In this document: piece after piece, positions 1 through 7,909 of the stretch
Numbering within the stretch: position 1 is the first letter of the stretch
Layout of the letters: every line of letters begins with the position of its first letter
Assembly: GCF_947486615.1 (NCBI RefSeq)
Contig: NZ_CANKUD010000008.1
Location: 62,001 to 126,000, forward strand
DNA from: an uncultured Modestobacter sp.
Lineage (GTDB): Bacteria; Actinomycetota; Actinomycetes; Mycobacteriales; Geodermatophilaceae
Reading direction: 5' to 3'
Length of the DNA: 64,000 nucleotides
Program-made: the position numbers and the translations under genes
Notes under the pieces: generated by a model
What the model was told of the DNA's origin: nothing
The model's input: the letters and a program-made list of their open reading frames with translations, nothing else
Databases searched by the model: none

Positions 1-119
1 GACCGCACGACGAAGTCGAACGCGGCGTGGAATGGCGTGTCTTCGAGCCTGCAACACGGACCTCTCGCAGTGTTCCCGGTGGCGCAGGCCGGCCTGCGGA
101 CCCGGCGATGGTGCTCGCG

Positions 120-719
120 ATGACCGGGCGGCGGTGGATGGCTGGCGTACTCCTTACGCTGCTGCCCCTCGCTGGCTGCACGGGAGGCGAGGCCAGCCCC
201 GAGGGGTCGTCGCCGAGTGCCACGACCACGTCGGCTCCACCGCCCTCGAGTACCTCCTCCTCGCCGAGCAGCTCGCCCACTCCCGAGGAGGAGGCGGCGG
301 AGGCCGCCACCGCGGTCGTCAGCGAGATGCTGCGCGTGACCGACGCGGCCAAGAAGGACCCGGGCGCCAGGGACTGGGAACCGGAGATCCGGCGATACGC
401 CGGCGACCCCGCTGCCCTGCTCGCCGTCACGGCGGTACGGGACTACGCGACGATCGGCCTCCGCCAGGAAGGCGACACCGTGGTCGACCTGGAGGTCACG
501 ACCGTGGACCTGGCGTCTCCCGAAGGGCCGACCGTGAAGATCACGGGCTGCTACGACAGTCAGAGCACCCGGTTGGTGAAGGTGGAGACCGGCGAGGTCG
601 TGCCACCGGGGACTCCGCCTCGGTACGTCTGGGACATCACCGTGACCCGTTACGAGGCCGAACCGGGATCCCCATGGTTGGTCAACCAGCTCGATCCGTT
701 GACGGATCGACCATGTTGA
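120..719 (+). CDS. Secreted lipoprotein of the Tad locus
   Basis: The ATG at 120 is chosen because it starts a lipoprotein signal peptide: MTGRR, a hydrophobic stretch and the lipobox LAGC. An in-frame ATG at 108 and one at 27 exist but would put extra residues before it. A Ser/Thr/Pro-rich linker of about 45 residues follows, then a small globular domain ending in DRPC. The stop overlaps the next start (ATGTTGA), so it is the first visible gene of the Tad operon. No family is recognised; by position it may be a cell-surface accessory of the pilus. Confidence 0.7.
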   Translation: MTGRRWMAGVLLTLLPLAGCTGGEASPEGSSPSATTTSAPPPSSTSSSPSSSPTPEEEAAEAATAVVSEMLRVTDAAKKDPGARDWEPEIRRYAGDPAALLAVTAVRDYATIGLRQEGDTVVDLEVTTVDLASPEGPTVKITGCYDSQSTRLVKVETGEVVPPGTPPRYVWDITVTRYEAEPGSPWLVNQLDPLTDRPC

Positions 720-1621
720 GGGTGTCCCGCGTGGTCGTGCTGGCAGCCGCGATGCTCGCCCTCCCGGGTGCACTGGACGGCGCCATGGCAGCCCCGCCGG
801 TCGACTGTGTCAAGCAGGATGCGCAGACTGGCATCTGCCTGGTCGAGGCGACCTCTCCCGGTGAGGACGCGGACGTCGTGCCCGTAGCCGGCGATGACAA
901 CCCCGGTGGGGGAGGGCCGGCTGGCGGAGACACGGCGCCCCAGAACCCATGCACCTACACGGTGCCGCAGCCGCAGCCACCGTCGACGAGTGCCGTGTGG
1001 CAGGGGCAGTCGCCGGCCGACGGAACGATGTACGCCCAGGTCTGTCCACGGGTGGACGGCCCGGGCCTCACCACGATGTTCGTGTTCATACCCAACGGTT
1101 CCACTCCGCCGGCGGGAGCGCCCGTGGATCCGCGCGTTCTGGCGGAGCAGGCGATCGCATCGCTCGTCATGCGCGCCCCGGAGATCCGGATGGCGCCGCC
1201 AGCCGGATCCACCAGTGGTCTGGTGGGTCTGCCGGTCTGGATGTGGACCGAACGCGACGAGGAGTTCGTCGGCCCGACCCGGCAGTCGGTGTCGGCCGGT
1301 GGAGTCACGGTGGCGGCCGTGGGCGAGGTGAGCCGCATCGTCTGGGACATGGGGGACGGCACCACCGTGGTCTGCGGGCCGGGGACGCCGTATTCCCCAG
1401 GCGCCGGGGGAGGGTCACCGGATTGCGGCCACATCTATGCGAAGGCCTCGAGCCGGCACGTGCCAGGCGGCGGCTCCTGGCCGATCACCGCGACGAGCAC
1501 GTGGACGGTCACCTGGTCCGGCGGCGGGCAGTCGGGCACCGAGACGCTGGAGCTGTCGTCGTCGGCGGAGTTGTTCGTCGGTGAGCTGCACGTTCTCAAC
1601 CGGGACGGGAGCGACCGATGA
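713..1621 (+). CDS. Secreted PKD-like protein of the Tad locus
   Basis: A 302-residue protein with an N-terminal signal peptide (MLRVSRVVVLAAAML...AMAAPP). The second half carries a PKD-like core: WDMGDGT followed about 25 residues later by CGHIY, the usual D-G-T and H-x-Y signature of an Ig-like beta-sandwich. It overlaps both neighbours by a few bases (ATGTTGA upstream, ATGA downstream), so it is translated with the pilus genes. Similar secreted proteins occur beside CpaB in actinobacterial Tad loci; its precise role is unknown. Confidence 0.7.
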   Translation: MLRVSRVVVLAAAMLALPGALDGAMAAPPVDCVKQDAQTGICLVEATSPGEDADVVPVAGDDNPGGGGPAGGDTAPQNPCTYTVPQPQPPSTSAVWQGQSPADGTMYAQVCPRVDGPGLTTMFVFIPNGSTPPAGAPVDPRVLAEQAIASLVMRAPEIRMAPPAGSTSGLVGLPVWMWTERDEEFVGPTRQSVSAGGVTVAAVGEVSRIVWDMGDGTTVVCGPGTPYSPGAGGGSPDCGHIYAKASSRHVPGGGSWPITATSTWTVTWSGGGQSGTETLELSSSAELFVGELHVLNRDGSDR

Positions 1622-2304
1622 CTGCCGCCCAGCCATCGAAGGCCGGCGCACCGCCCGCCGCCGCGTCGGTCAATGGTCTGTCCCGAGCGCCGGTGCTGCC
1701 CCCACCTCGTCGCCGCCGCCGTCCGGGCCTGTTGGCCCTGGCCGTGACCATGGTGGTCCTCGGGGCGTTGGGTTCGGCCTATCTGGCGACGTCGCTGGGT
1801 CAGACGTCACCGGTGATCGCGATCGCGCGGGAGGTGCCCTGGGGACAGACCCTCACCGCCGCCGACCTGGTGGAGGCGAGGATCTCGACCGATGCGGCGC
1901 TGGAGCCCATCCCGTACGGCAACCGCGACCAGGTGATCGGCCTGGTCGCCGCGACCACCCTGGCGCCGGGCTCGCTGCTCACCCACGAAGCCCTGACCGA
2001 TCAGCGCTTTCCGGCTCCCGGCCAGCAGCTGGTCGGGGTCGGGGTGTCTGCGGTGCAGCTGCCGACGACACCGCTGCGCCCGGGCGACGACGTCCTCCTG
2101 GTGCCCGTGGCCGCCGGAAGCGCTCCGGCTGCCGCCGACAGTGGCGCCCCGAGCGCGGTTGAGGCGACCGTGGTCCAGAGCGGTCCACCCGGGACGGACG
2201 GCCGTCGAGTGGTCGACGTGCTCGTCGCGGCTGCCGACGGACCGGACGTCGCTGCTCGCGCTGCTGCGGGACTGGTCGCCATCGTCGTCGTCGCCGGCGA
2301 GTAG
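1618..2304 (+). CDS. cpaB: CpaB/RcpC-like SAF-domain protein
   Basis: A 228-residue protein with a Pro/Arg-rich cytoplasmic N-terminus, one transmembrane helix (about residues 40-62), then a SAF domain: VPWGQTLTAADL is the typical opening, followed by a second segment with LRPGDDVLLVPV. CpaB/RcpC proteins act at the envelope in Flp pilus assembly. It starts on ATGA overlapping the previous stop and sits directly before the ATPase genes, as in other Tad loci. The assignment to the SAF/CpaB family is firm; the gene symbol is by analogy. Confidence 0.75.
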   Translation: MTAAQPSKAGAPPAAASVNGLSRAPVLPPPRRRRRPGLLALAVTMVVLGALGSAYLATSLGQTSPVIAIAREVPWGQTLTAADLVEARISTDAALEPIPYGNRDQVIGLVAATTLAPGSLLTHEALTDQRFPAPGQQLVGVGVSAVQLPTTPLRPGDDVLLVPVAAGSAPAAADSGAPSAVEATVVQSGPPGTDGRRVVDVLVAAADGPDVAARAAAGLVAIVVVAGE

Positions 2305-2319
2305 AGCGGGGCTGCCGCC

Positions 2320-3123
2320 GTGTTGATCGCGCTGTGTTCGGCGAAGGGTGCCCCCGGGGTCACCACCAGCGCGCTGGCGCTGGCGTTGTCCTGGCCGCGG
2401 CCGGTGATCCTGGCCGAGCTGGATCCGGCCGGCGGGGACGTGCTGGCGGGATACGGCCGGGGGGAGATGTCCGCGGGCGGGCTGGCCGACCTGGCGCTTG
2501 CGGCGCGACGGGGCGGGACGTCCCGTCACCTGGACAGCCAGCTGCTGCGGCTCGACTCCGAAGGGCGGGCACGGTTGTTACCCGGCCTGGCCGACCCCGC
2601 CAGCGCCCGACACATCGACTGGGATCGCCTGGCCGCTGCGCTGGTGGCGGTGGAGGACGGTGCGATCGATGTCGTCGCCGACGTCGGGCGGCTGCGCGCC
2701 GAGCACTTCCCGGGCGCGGTGCTCCATCGGGCCGCCGCCGTGGTGCTGGCCACCGGCTCAACACTTCGCGGCGTGCGTTCGGCGACGCAGGCGGTCGCCG
2801 AACTCCGGGAACGCAATGCCTGTCCGGGCATGCTGGGCGCGTTGGTGATCGGGCCGGGGGAGCCGTACGGCGAGCGAGAGATCAGCGAGGCGCTCGGCGT
2901 TCCCGTCGTCGGCTCGATGCCGCGGGACGAGAAGGCGGCGGTGGTGCTCAGCGACGGAGCCCCGGCCGGCCGCCTGTTCGCGCAGTCGGCCCTGCTGCGG
3001 GCCGCCCGCACGATCGCCAACCGGTTGGTCGAATCCGTCGCGGCGCACCAGTCCCGGGTGGCCCCACCGCCGGCGCATGTGCCTGCGTCCGCGGTCGCAA
3101 CAAGGGGCAGCCGTGTCCGCTGA
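2320..3123 (+). CDS. TadZ/CpaE-like P-loop ATPase
   Basis: A 267-residue protein with GTG start. The first residues IALCSAKGAPGVTTSALALAL form a deviant Walker A of the ParA/MinD type (K-G-x-x-G-V-T-T), followed by ELDPAGGD as the switch I region. Members of this family (CpaE, TadZ) localise the Tad machinery in the cell. The gene is 15 bases behind cpaB and its 3' end overlaps the likely GTG start of cpaF. The later Walker motifs are degenerate, so hydrolysis activity is not certain. Confidence 0.75.
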   Translation: MLIALCSAKGAPGVTTSALALALSWPRPVILAELDPAGGDVLAGYGRGEMSAGGLADLALAARRGGTSRHLDSQLLRLDSEGRARLLPGLADPASARHIDWDRLAAALVAVEDGAIDVVADVGRLRAEHFPGAVLHRAAAVVLATGSTLRGVRSATQAVAELRERNACPGMLGALVIGPGEPYGEREISEALGVPVVGSMPRDEKAAVVLSDGAPAGRLFAQSALLRAARTIANRLVESVAAHQSRVAPPPAHVPASAVATRGSRVR

Positions 3124-4531
3124 CTTCATGCAGCCGCTCGGCCAGGAGGCCGTGCCTCGACGACTCCACGCGTCGCCCGCCACGGTGGACTGGGCGTTGG
3201 TGCGCCGGCTGCACGAGGCGACGGCGACGGCGCTGGCCGAAGAGCTCAAGCGCCGTCCGGCGCTCAGCGCAGCGGCGCAGCAGGAGCTGGCCCGCACACT
3301 CGCCCAGGACGGGATCGACGACCTGGTCCGGCAACGCATGCGGGCCGGGCAGGCGGTGCCGACTCCTGACGACGAGGTGGCGATCGCCGAGGCGGTGTTC
3401 GCCGCACAGTTCGGTCTGGGCCGGCTGCAGCCCTACGTCGACGACCCGCAGGTCGAGAACATCGAGGCGCACGGGCACGACAACGTGTGGATCGGCTACG
3501 CCGACGGACGCGACGTCCGGGTCGATCCGATCGCCGACTCCGACGAGGACCTGGTCCGCCAGCTGCAGCACATCGCCGCCCGGCTGGGCCGCGCGGAGCG
3601 AACCCTGACCACAGCGAGTCCGCTGCTGACCATGCGCCTACCGGACGGATCCCGGCTGGCGGCGGTGATCGAGACCGTGCCCCGCCCGCAGCTGGTGATC
3701 CGCCGGCACCGCATCCGCGACGTCGATCTCGACGACCTGGTGCAGCTGGGGGCCGTTGACCGGGCGCTCGCCGAGTTTCTCCGCGCGGCGGTGCGGGCCC
3801 GCAAGAACATCGTCGTCACCGGCGCGCAGGGCGCCGGGAAGACACTGCTGCTGCGGGCATTGGCCAACGAGCTTCCCGTCAGCGAGAACCTCGCCACGAT
3901 CGAGAAGCACTTCGAGCTGCTGCTGCACGAGCTGCCCGACCGGCATCCGCGGGTGGTGCCGTTCGAGGCCCGCGAAGGGACGGGCGAGCGTGCTCCGGAC
4001 GGCCGCCGCCTGGGCGAAGTGACGCTGACGGAGCTGGTCGAGCAGGCACTGGTCATGAACGTCAGCCGGGTCTGGCTCGGCGAGGTGCGCGGCGAGGAGG
4101 CGTGGCCGCTGATCGAGGTGATGGAGGCGGGGGAGGGCGGGTCCGCCTGCACGCTGCACGCTCGCTCTGCGCACCACGCCTTCGAGCGGTTGGCCAACCT
4201 GTGCATGCGCGGCCGCGCCGCCGTCACCCCGGACCATGCCTACCGCTCGTGCGCGTCGGCGGTCGACCTGATCGTCCACATCACCACGGTCGACGAGCGG
4301 TGGGTCGGGGGCGAGCGGCAGCGGTTCGTCAGCCAGGTGGTCGAGTGCAACGGCATCGGTGAGGGCGGCCGCCCGGCGGTCACCGACGTCTTCGCCCCTG
4401 GCGCCGACGGGCGGGCGGTGCCCGAGCACGATCCGGTGGACCTGGCCGACTACGTCCGCGTCGGCTTCGACCCCGACTGGCTGCGGGCCGGCGGAGGTCA
4501 CTGGACGAGCGCCGCTGGGGGACGGCGATGA
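3113..4531 (+). CDS. cpaF: CpaF/TadA-type secretion ATPase
   Basis: The hexameric ATPase that powers Flp pilus extension. GTG at 3113 is preferred over ATG at 3077 because AAGGGGCAG lies just before it; this gives 472 residues. Walker A is GAQGAGKT (about residues 237-244), with the family segments RLPDGSRLA before it and WLGEVRGEEAW (Walker B region) and CTLHARSA (His box) after it. The Asp/Glu box sits in ATIEKHFEL. It overlaps the upstream gene and the downstream tadB by four bases. The family call is secure. Confidence 0.9.
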   Translation: MSADFMQPLGQEAVPRRLHASPATVDWALVRRLHEATATALAEELKRRPALSAAAQQELARTLAQDGIDDLVRQRMRAGQAVPTPDDEVAIAEAVFAAQFGLGRLQPYVDDPQVENIEAHGHDNVWIGYADGRDVRVDPIADSDEDLVRQLQHIAARLGRAERTLTTASPLLTMRLPDGSRLAAVIETVPRPQLVIRRHRIRDVDLDDLVQLGAVDRALAEFLRAAVRARKNIVVTGAQGAGKTLLLRALANELPVSENLATIEKHFELLLHELPDRHPRVVPFEAREGTGERAPDGRRLGEVTLTELVEQALVMNVSRVWLGEVRGEEAWPLIEVMEAGEGGSACTLHARSAHHAFERLANLCMRGRAAVTPDHAYRSCASAVDLIVHITTVDERWVGGERQRFVSQVVECNGIGEGGRPAVTDVFAPGADGRAVPEHDPVDLADYVRVGFDPDWLRAGGGHWTSAAGGRR

Positions 4532-5439
4532 GCGGCGCGGGGCTGCTGGCCGGCGTGTGCGGTGCCTTGTCGGTCGGCGGGCTGCTGCTGGCCGCCCACG
4601 CGCTCACCGCCGCCGAGCCCCCGGCTCGGTCGCGGCGTCGCAAGCCGCGACCGACGGCGCGGCCCGACCGGCCGGCGGCGCTGCGGCAGCAGGTACTGCG
4701 GGTGGCCGCAGCCGTGGTGGCGGCTGTGGTGTGGCTGGTCTCGGGGTGGCCGGTCGGTGGTGCGCTGGCCGGACTGGCGGTGATCGGGGTGCCCTGGCTG
4801 CTGACGCAGTTCTCCGGTGGCAATGCCGCAGTGGAGCGGCTGGAGGCGTTGCAGGAGTGGGTGCGCCGCACCTCCGACGTGCTGGGCGCGGGCGGCGGTC
4901 TGGAGCAGACGCTGATCCGCTCGGCCCGCACCGCCCCCGGGCCGATCGCGGTTGAGGTGGCGACGCTGGCCGCGCGGCTGCAGGCGCGTTGGCCGACGTC
5001 CAGAGCGCTGCTGGCCTTCGCCGACGACCTCGACGACACCGCCGGGGATCTGGTCGTCGCCGCCCTGCTGCTCGGTGCGGAGCTGCGCGGGCCCGGACTG
5101 GCGCGGGTGCTGACCGAGCTGGCGGGCAGCCTCACCGAGGAAGTCACCATGCGCCGCAAGGTCGAGGCTGACCGCGCCAAGCCCCGCGCCAACGCACGTT
5201 GGCTGCTGCTGATCACCGTGGCCGCATCCGGGTTGGCCGCGCTCAACGGGAACTACCTGGCGCCCTACGGCACGGGGGTCGGGCAGCTGGTGCTGGCGGT
5301 GATCGCCGGGCTGATCGGCGCCTGCCTGCTGTGGATGCGCCAGCTCACCATGCCAGCGCCCTCGCCGCGCTTCCTGGTCGATACCGCCGGCGGCCGGCAG
5401 ACAGCCGAGCTCGAGTCGGATGAGGTAGCGGTCCGATGA
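4528..5439 (+). CDS. tadB: TadB-like inner-membrane protein (type II secretion F domain)
   Basis: A 303-residue membrane protein. Hydrophobic segments lie at the N-terminus (about 4-25 and 55-90) and at the C-terminus (about 220-275). The cytoplasmic middle has the T2SSF pattern: LEALQEWVRRTSDVLGAGGG, then LLLGAELRGPGLARVLTELA. It pairs with the next gene as the TadB/TadC platform on which CpaF acts. It overlaps cpaF by ATGA and its own stop overlaps the next ATG. Confidence 0.85.
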   Translation: MSGAGLLAGVCGALSVGGLLLAAHALTAAEPPARSRRRKPRPTARPDRPAALRQQVLRVAAAVVAAVVWLVSGWPVGGALAGLAVIGVPWLLTQFSGGNAAVERLEALQEWVRRTSDVLGAGGGLEQTLIRSARTAPGPIAVEVATLAARLQARWPTSRALLAFADDLDDTAGDLVVAALLLGAELRGPGLARVLTELAGSLTEEVTMRRKVEADRAKPRANARWLLLITVAASGLAALNGNYLAPYGTGVGQLVLAVIAGLIGACLLWMRQLTMPAPSPRFLVDTAGGRQTAELESDEVAVR

Positions 5440-6350
5440 GCGGCCCCCAGGCGCTGCTGATCGCCTTCGGTGGGATCGTCGGGCTCGGCGCGTTCCTGCT
5501 CGTGCGCGCCGCCCTCGTGGTCGAGCAGCCGCGGCTGGTCGACGCGCTCGCCCGCCTTGACGGGCGCGCGGCCCCGGTCCCCGTCGGTCTGATGACTGAG
5601 GGAGGCGACCGGTGGGCGCGGGCATCCGGGCGCGCCGGAACGTGGGTCGCGGCACGGCTGCCCGCCGACGCATTGCGGGCGCCATCCCAGGCGCTCGCGC
5701 TCATCGGTTGGACGCCGGAGGGGTACGCCGCCCGCAAGATCGGCCTCGCGGCGTTCGGCGCGGCCTTCGTGCCGTTGTTGACCGCCGTGCTCGGAGTCCT
5801 CGGCGTACGCCTGCCGGTGGTGGTTCCGACGGCCGGGTCGCTGGTTCTGGCCGTCATCCTGTTCTTCGTCGTCGACATCGTCGCGCGTGACCAGGCCGGC
5901 GAGGCACGCGGCCAGCTGCGCCGGGCGCTGTGCTCCTACCTGGACCTGGTCAGCCTCCGCCGCGACGCCAGCGAGGGGCCGACCATCGCTCTGGAACGGG
6001 CCGCCGCCCTGGGCGAGGGCTGGGTGTTCCGGCGGATCGCCGACGCGCTTGTCGCCGCACGGCTGGCCGGCGACCCGCCCTGGGACGGGCTGCGCCGGCT
6101 GGCCACCGACACCGGGGTCGGCGAACTGGCCGATGTCGCCGACATCGCCGCCGTCGCCGCCGTCGAAGGCGCGTCGATCGCCCCGACGCTGCGAGCCCGT
6201 GCCCAGTCGCTGCGGGTGCAGCTGCTGGCCGAGGAGGAAGCGGCGGCCAACACCGCCAGCGAGAAGCTCACCGCCCCCGTTGCCCTGCTGTCGATCGCCT
6301 TCCTGCTGCTGTTCCTCTATCCCGCCCTGGCCCGACTCATGACCAGCTGA
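5436..6350 (+). CDS. tadC: TadC-like inner-membrane protein (type II secretion F domain)
   Basis: A 304-residue protein with hydrophobic segments near residues 5-25 and 110-150 and at the C-terminus (AFLLLFLYPALARL). The cytoplasmic part contains LRRALCSYLDLVSLRRDASEG and GTSIAPTLRARAQSLR-like helices typical of the second F-domain protein of Tad systems. It starts by ATGA overlap with tadB. Together they form the membrane platform of the pilus machine. The next gene follows after 24 bases with a GGAG ribosome site. Confidence 0.85.
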   Translation: MSGPQALLIAFGGIVGLGAFLLVRAALVVEQPRLVDALARLDGRAAPVPVGLMTEGGDRWARASGRAGTWVAARLPADALRAPSQALALIGWTPEGYAARKIGLAAFGAAFVPLLTAVLGVLGVRLPVVVPTAGSLVLAVILFFVVDIVARDQAGEARGQLRRALCSYLDLVSLRRDASEGPTIALERAAALGEGWVFRRIADALVAARLAGDPPWDGLRRLATDTGVGELADVADIAAVAAVEGASIAPTLRARAQSLRVQLLAEEEAAANTASEKLTAPVALLSIAFLLLFLYPALARLMTS

Positions 6351-6374
6351 CCGAGCACCAGTCGAGGAGATCCG

Positions 6375-6572
6375 ATGACGCAACTGATCAGCACCCTGAC
6401 CGCTCTCGGCGCTGCCCTGCGCGACCGACTCCGCGATGCCCGCGACGATCCGGAGCGAGGCTCGCTGTCGGTCGAGCAGGTGATCATCACCGTAGCGCTG
6501 ATCGGCATCGCCATCGCGCTGGTGGCCGTGATCGCCAACGCGGTCAGTTCCCGCTCCGCCGAGATCCAGTAG
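6375..6572 (+). CDS. flp: Flp-type pilin precursor
   Basis: A 65-residue protein, the usual size of a Flp pilin. A charged leader of about 30 residues ends in ERG; then comes SLSVEQVIITVALIGIAIAL, a hydrophobic stretch with Glu near its start, as in type IVb pilins cut by a prepilin peptidase. A GAGGAG site precedes the ATG. It is placed between tadC and three TadE-like genes, so it is the likely major pilus subunit. No prepilin peptidase gene is visible in the window. Confidence 0.75.
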   Translation: MTQLISTLTALGAALRDRLRDARDDPERGSLSVEQVIITVALIGIAIALVAVIANAVSSRSAEIQ

Positions 6573-6579
6573 CCAGCTC

Positions 6580-7044
6580 GTGTACGGCCCCGCCACCGCC
6601 AGCGACCGTGCGGGCATGCCCCCGCCGCGCCATGCCCTCGGCCGCCGGACCGGCAGCCGAGAACAACGACGGCTGTCCAGCGAGCGTGGGGCGGCCTCGG
6701 TGGAACTGGCGGTCACCTTCCCGGTTGTACTGCTGCTGGTGATGACCCTGATCCAGGCGTCCCTGTGGTTCTACGCCCGGTCGGTCGCCCTGGGCGCGGC
6801 CCAGGAGGGCGCCCGCGAGGGCCGGGTGCAGCCCGCCTCGACCGCACGCGCCCAGTCGGCGGCCGAGGGCTTCCTCGATCAGACCGCGCAGGATCTGCTC
6901 ACCGGCCGCAACGTGACGGTGAGCGGCTCTCCCAGCAGCATCGAGGTGACCGTCACCGGCACCTCGCTCAGCCTCTTTCCCGGCCTCTCCGGTTGGTCGG
7001 TCACCCAGACCGCCGTCGGCCCCGTCGAACGGCCCACCCCATGA
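6580..7044 (+). CDS. TadE-like pseudopilin 1
   Basis: A 154-residue protein if the GTG at 6580 is used, only seven bases after the pilin stop; an internal ATG at 6616 is an alternative. The leader ends in ERG, then GAASVELAVTFPVVLLLVM, the prepilin-like TadE motif with Glu at position +5 of the hydrophobic segment. A beta-rich extracellular tail follows. TadE proteins are minor pseudopilins of Flp pili. Its stop overlaps the next start (ATGA). Confidence 0.75.
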   Translation: MYGPATASDRAGMPPPRHALGRRTGSREQRRLSSERGAASVELAVTFPVVLLLVMTLIQASLWFYARSVALGAAQEGAREGRVQPASTARAQSAAEGFLDQTAQDLLTGRNVTVSGSPSSIEVTVTGTSLSLFPGLSGWSVTQTAVGPVERPTP

Positions 7045-7466
7045 GCGCCCAGGACGCAGAGCGGGGGTCGGTGTCGGTCGAGCTCGCACTGCTAGCACCG
7101 GTGCTGCTGTTGCTGGTGTCGTTCGCCGTCGTCGCCGGGCGGACCCAGGTGGCCGAGGGTGCCGTCGCCGAAGCCGCCCGCGCGGCCGCCCGGGAGGCAT
7201 CCCTCGCGCGGGATGACGTCACCGCCGCCGCACTGGCCGCGGCTCAGGCGGACCGCACCCTTGCCGCTCAGGACCTGCGCTGTCAGAGCACCAGCGTCGA
7301 CATCGACACCACCGGATTCCAGGCCCTGCCCGGTCAGCCCGGCGACGTCACCGTGTCGATCACCTGCGTGATCGGCATGGGGGACCTGCTGGCCCCGGGC
7401 CTTCCCGGATCGGTCACCGTCGAGGCGTCCTTCACCAGCCCCGTCGACGCTTATCGCGAACGATGA
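7041..7466 (+). CDS. TadE-like pseudopilin 2
   Basis: A 141-residue protein starting by ATGA overlap. It has a short leader (MSAQDAERG) and then SVSVELALLAPVLLLLVSF, the TadE prepilin-like motif. The extracellular part has two Cys residues (about 83 and 110), possibly a disulfide. It is a paralogue of the preceding gene. Its stop overlaps the ATG of the third pseudopilin. Confidence 0.75.
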   Translation: MSAQDAERGSVSVELALLAPVLLLLVSFAVVAGRTQVAEGAVAEAARAAAREASLARDDVTAAALAAAQADRTLAAQDLRCQSTSVDIDTTGFQALPGQPGDVTVSITCVIGMGDLLAPGLPGSVTVEASFTSPVDAYRER

Positions 7467-7909
7467 GCACCCGCCAGCGGCTCCGGTACGCCGATGCCGA
7501 GCGCGGCGCGATCAGCGCCTTCCTTGCCGTCCTCGTCCCCGGGCTGCTGCTCATCATCGGCCTGGCCGTCGACGGCGGCGCCAAGGTGGCCGCCACCCAG
7601 CGCGCCAACGCCATCGCCGACGAAGCCGCTCGAGCCGGCGGGCAGGCCCTCGACGTCTCCGCCGCCCTGATCGGGCAGATCCGCGTTGATCCGGCCGCCG
7701 CGGTCGCCGCCGCGCAGTACTACCTCGACCGCAACGACGTGCAGGGCGCGGTGACCGTCGTCGACGGCGACACCCTGCAGGTGACCACCACCATCACCGA
7801 GCCCACGGTCTTCCTCGGCCTGATCGGGATCTCCACGCTGACCGTGGAGGGCACCGGCACCGCCGACCTGATCAGCGGGACCGGCCAGAACGGCGGAGCG
7901 GGCCCATGA
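7463..7909 (+). CDS. TadG-like pseudopilin 3
   Basis: A 148-residue protein with leader ending in ERG, then AISAFLAVLVPGLLLIIGLAVDGG. The loss of the Glu of TadE and the GLAVDGG end of the helix resemble the N-terminus of TadG, although TadG proteins are often longer. The helix AATQRANAIADEAARAGGQ is typical of this group. The stop overlaps the start of the LysM/BTAD gene. Confidence 0.7.
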   Translation: MSTRQRLRYADAERGAISAFLAVLVPGLLLIIGLAVDGGAKVAATQRANAIADEAARAGGQALDVSAALIGQIRVDPAAAVAAAQYYLDRNDVQGAVTVVDGDTLQVTTTITEPTVFLGLIGISTLTVEGTGTADLISGTGQNGGAGP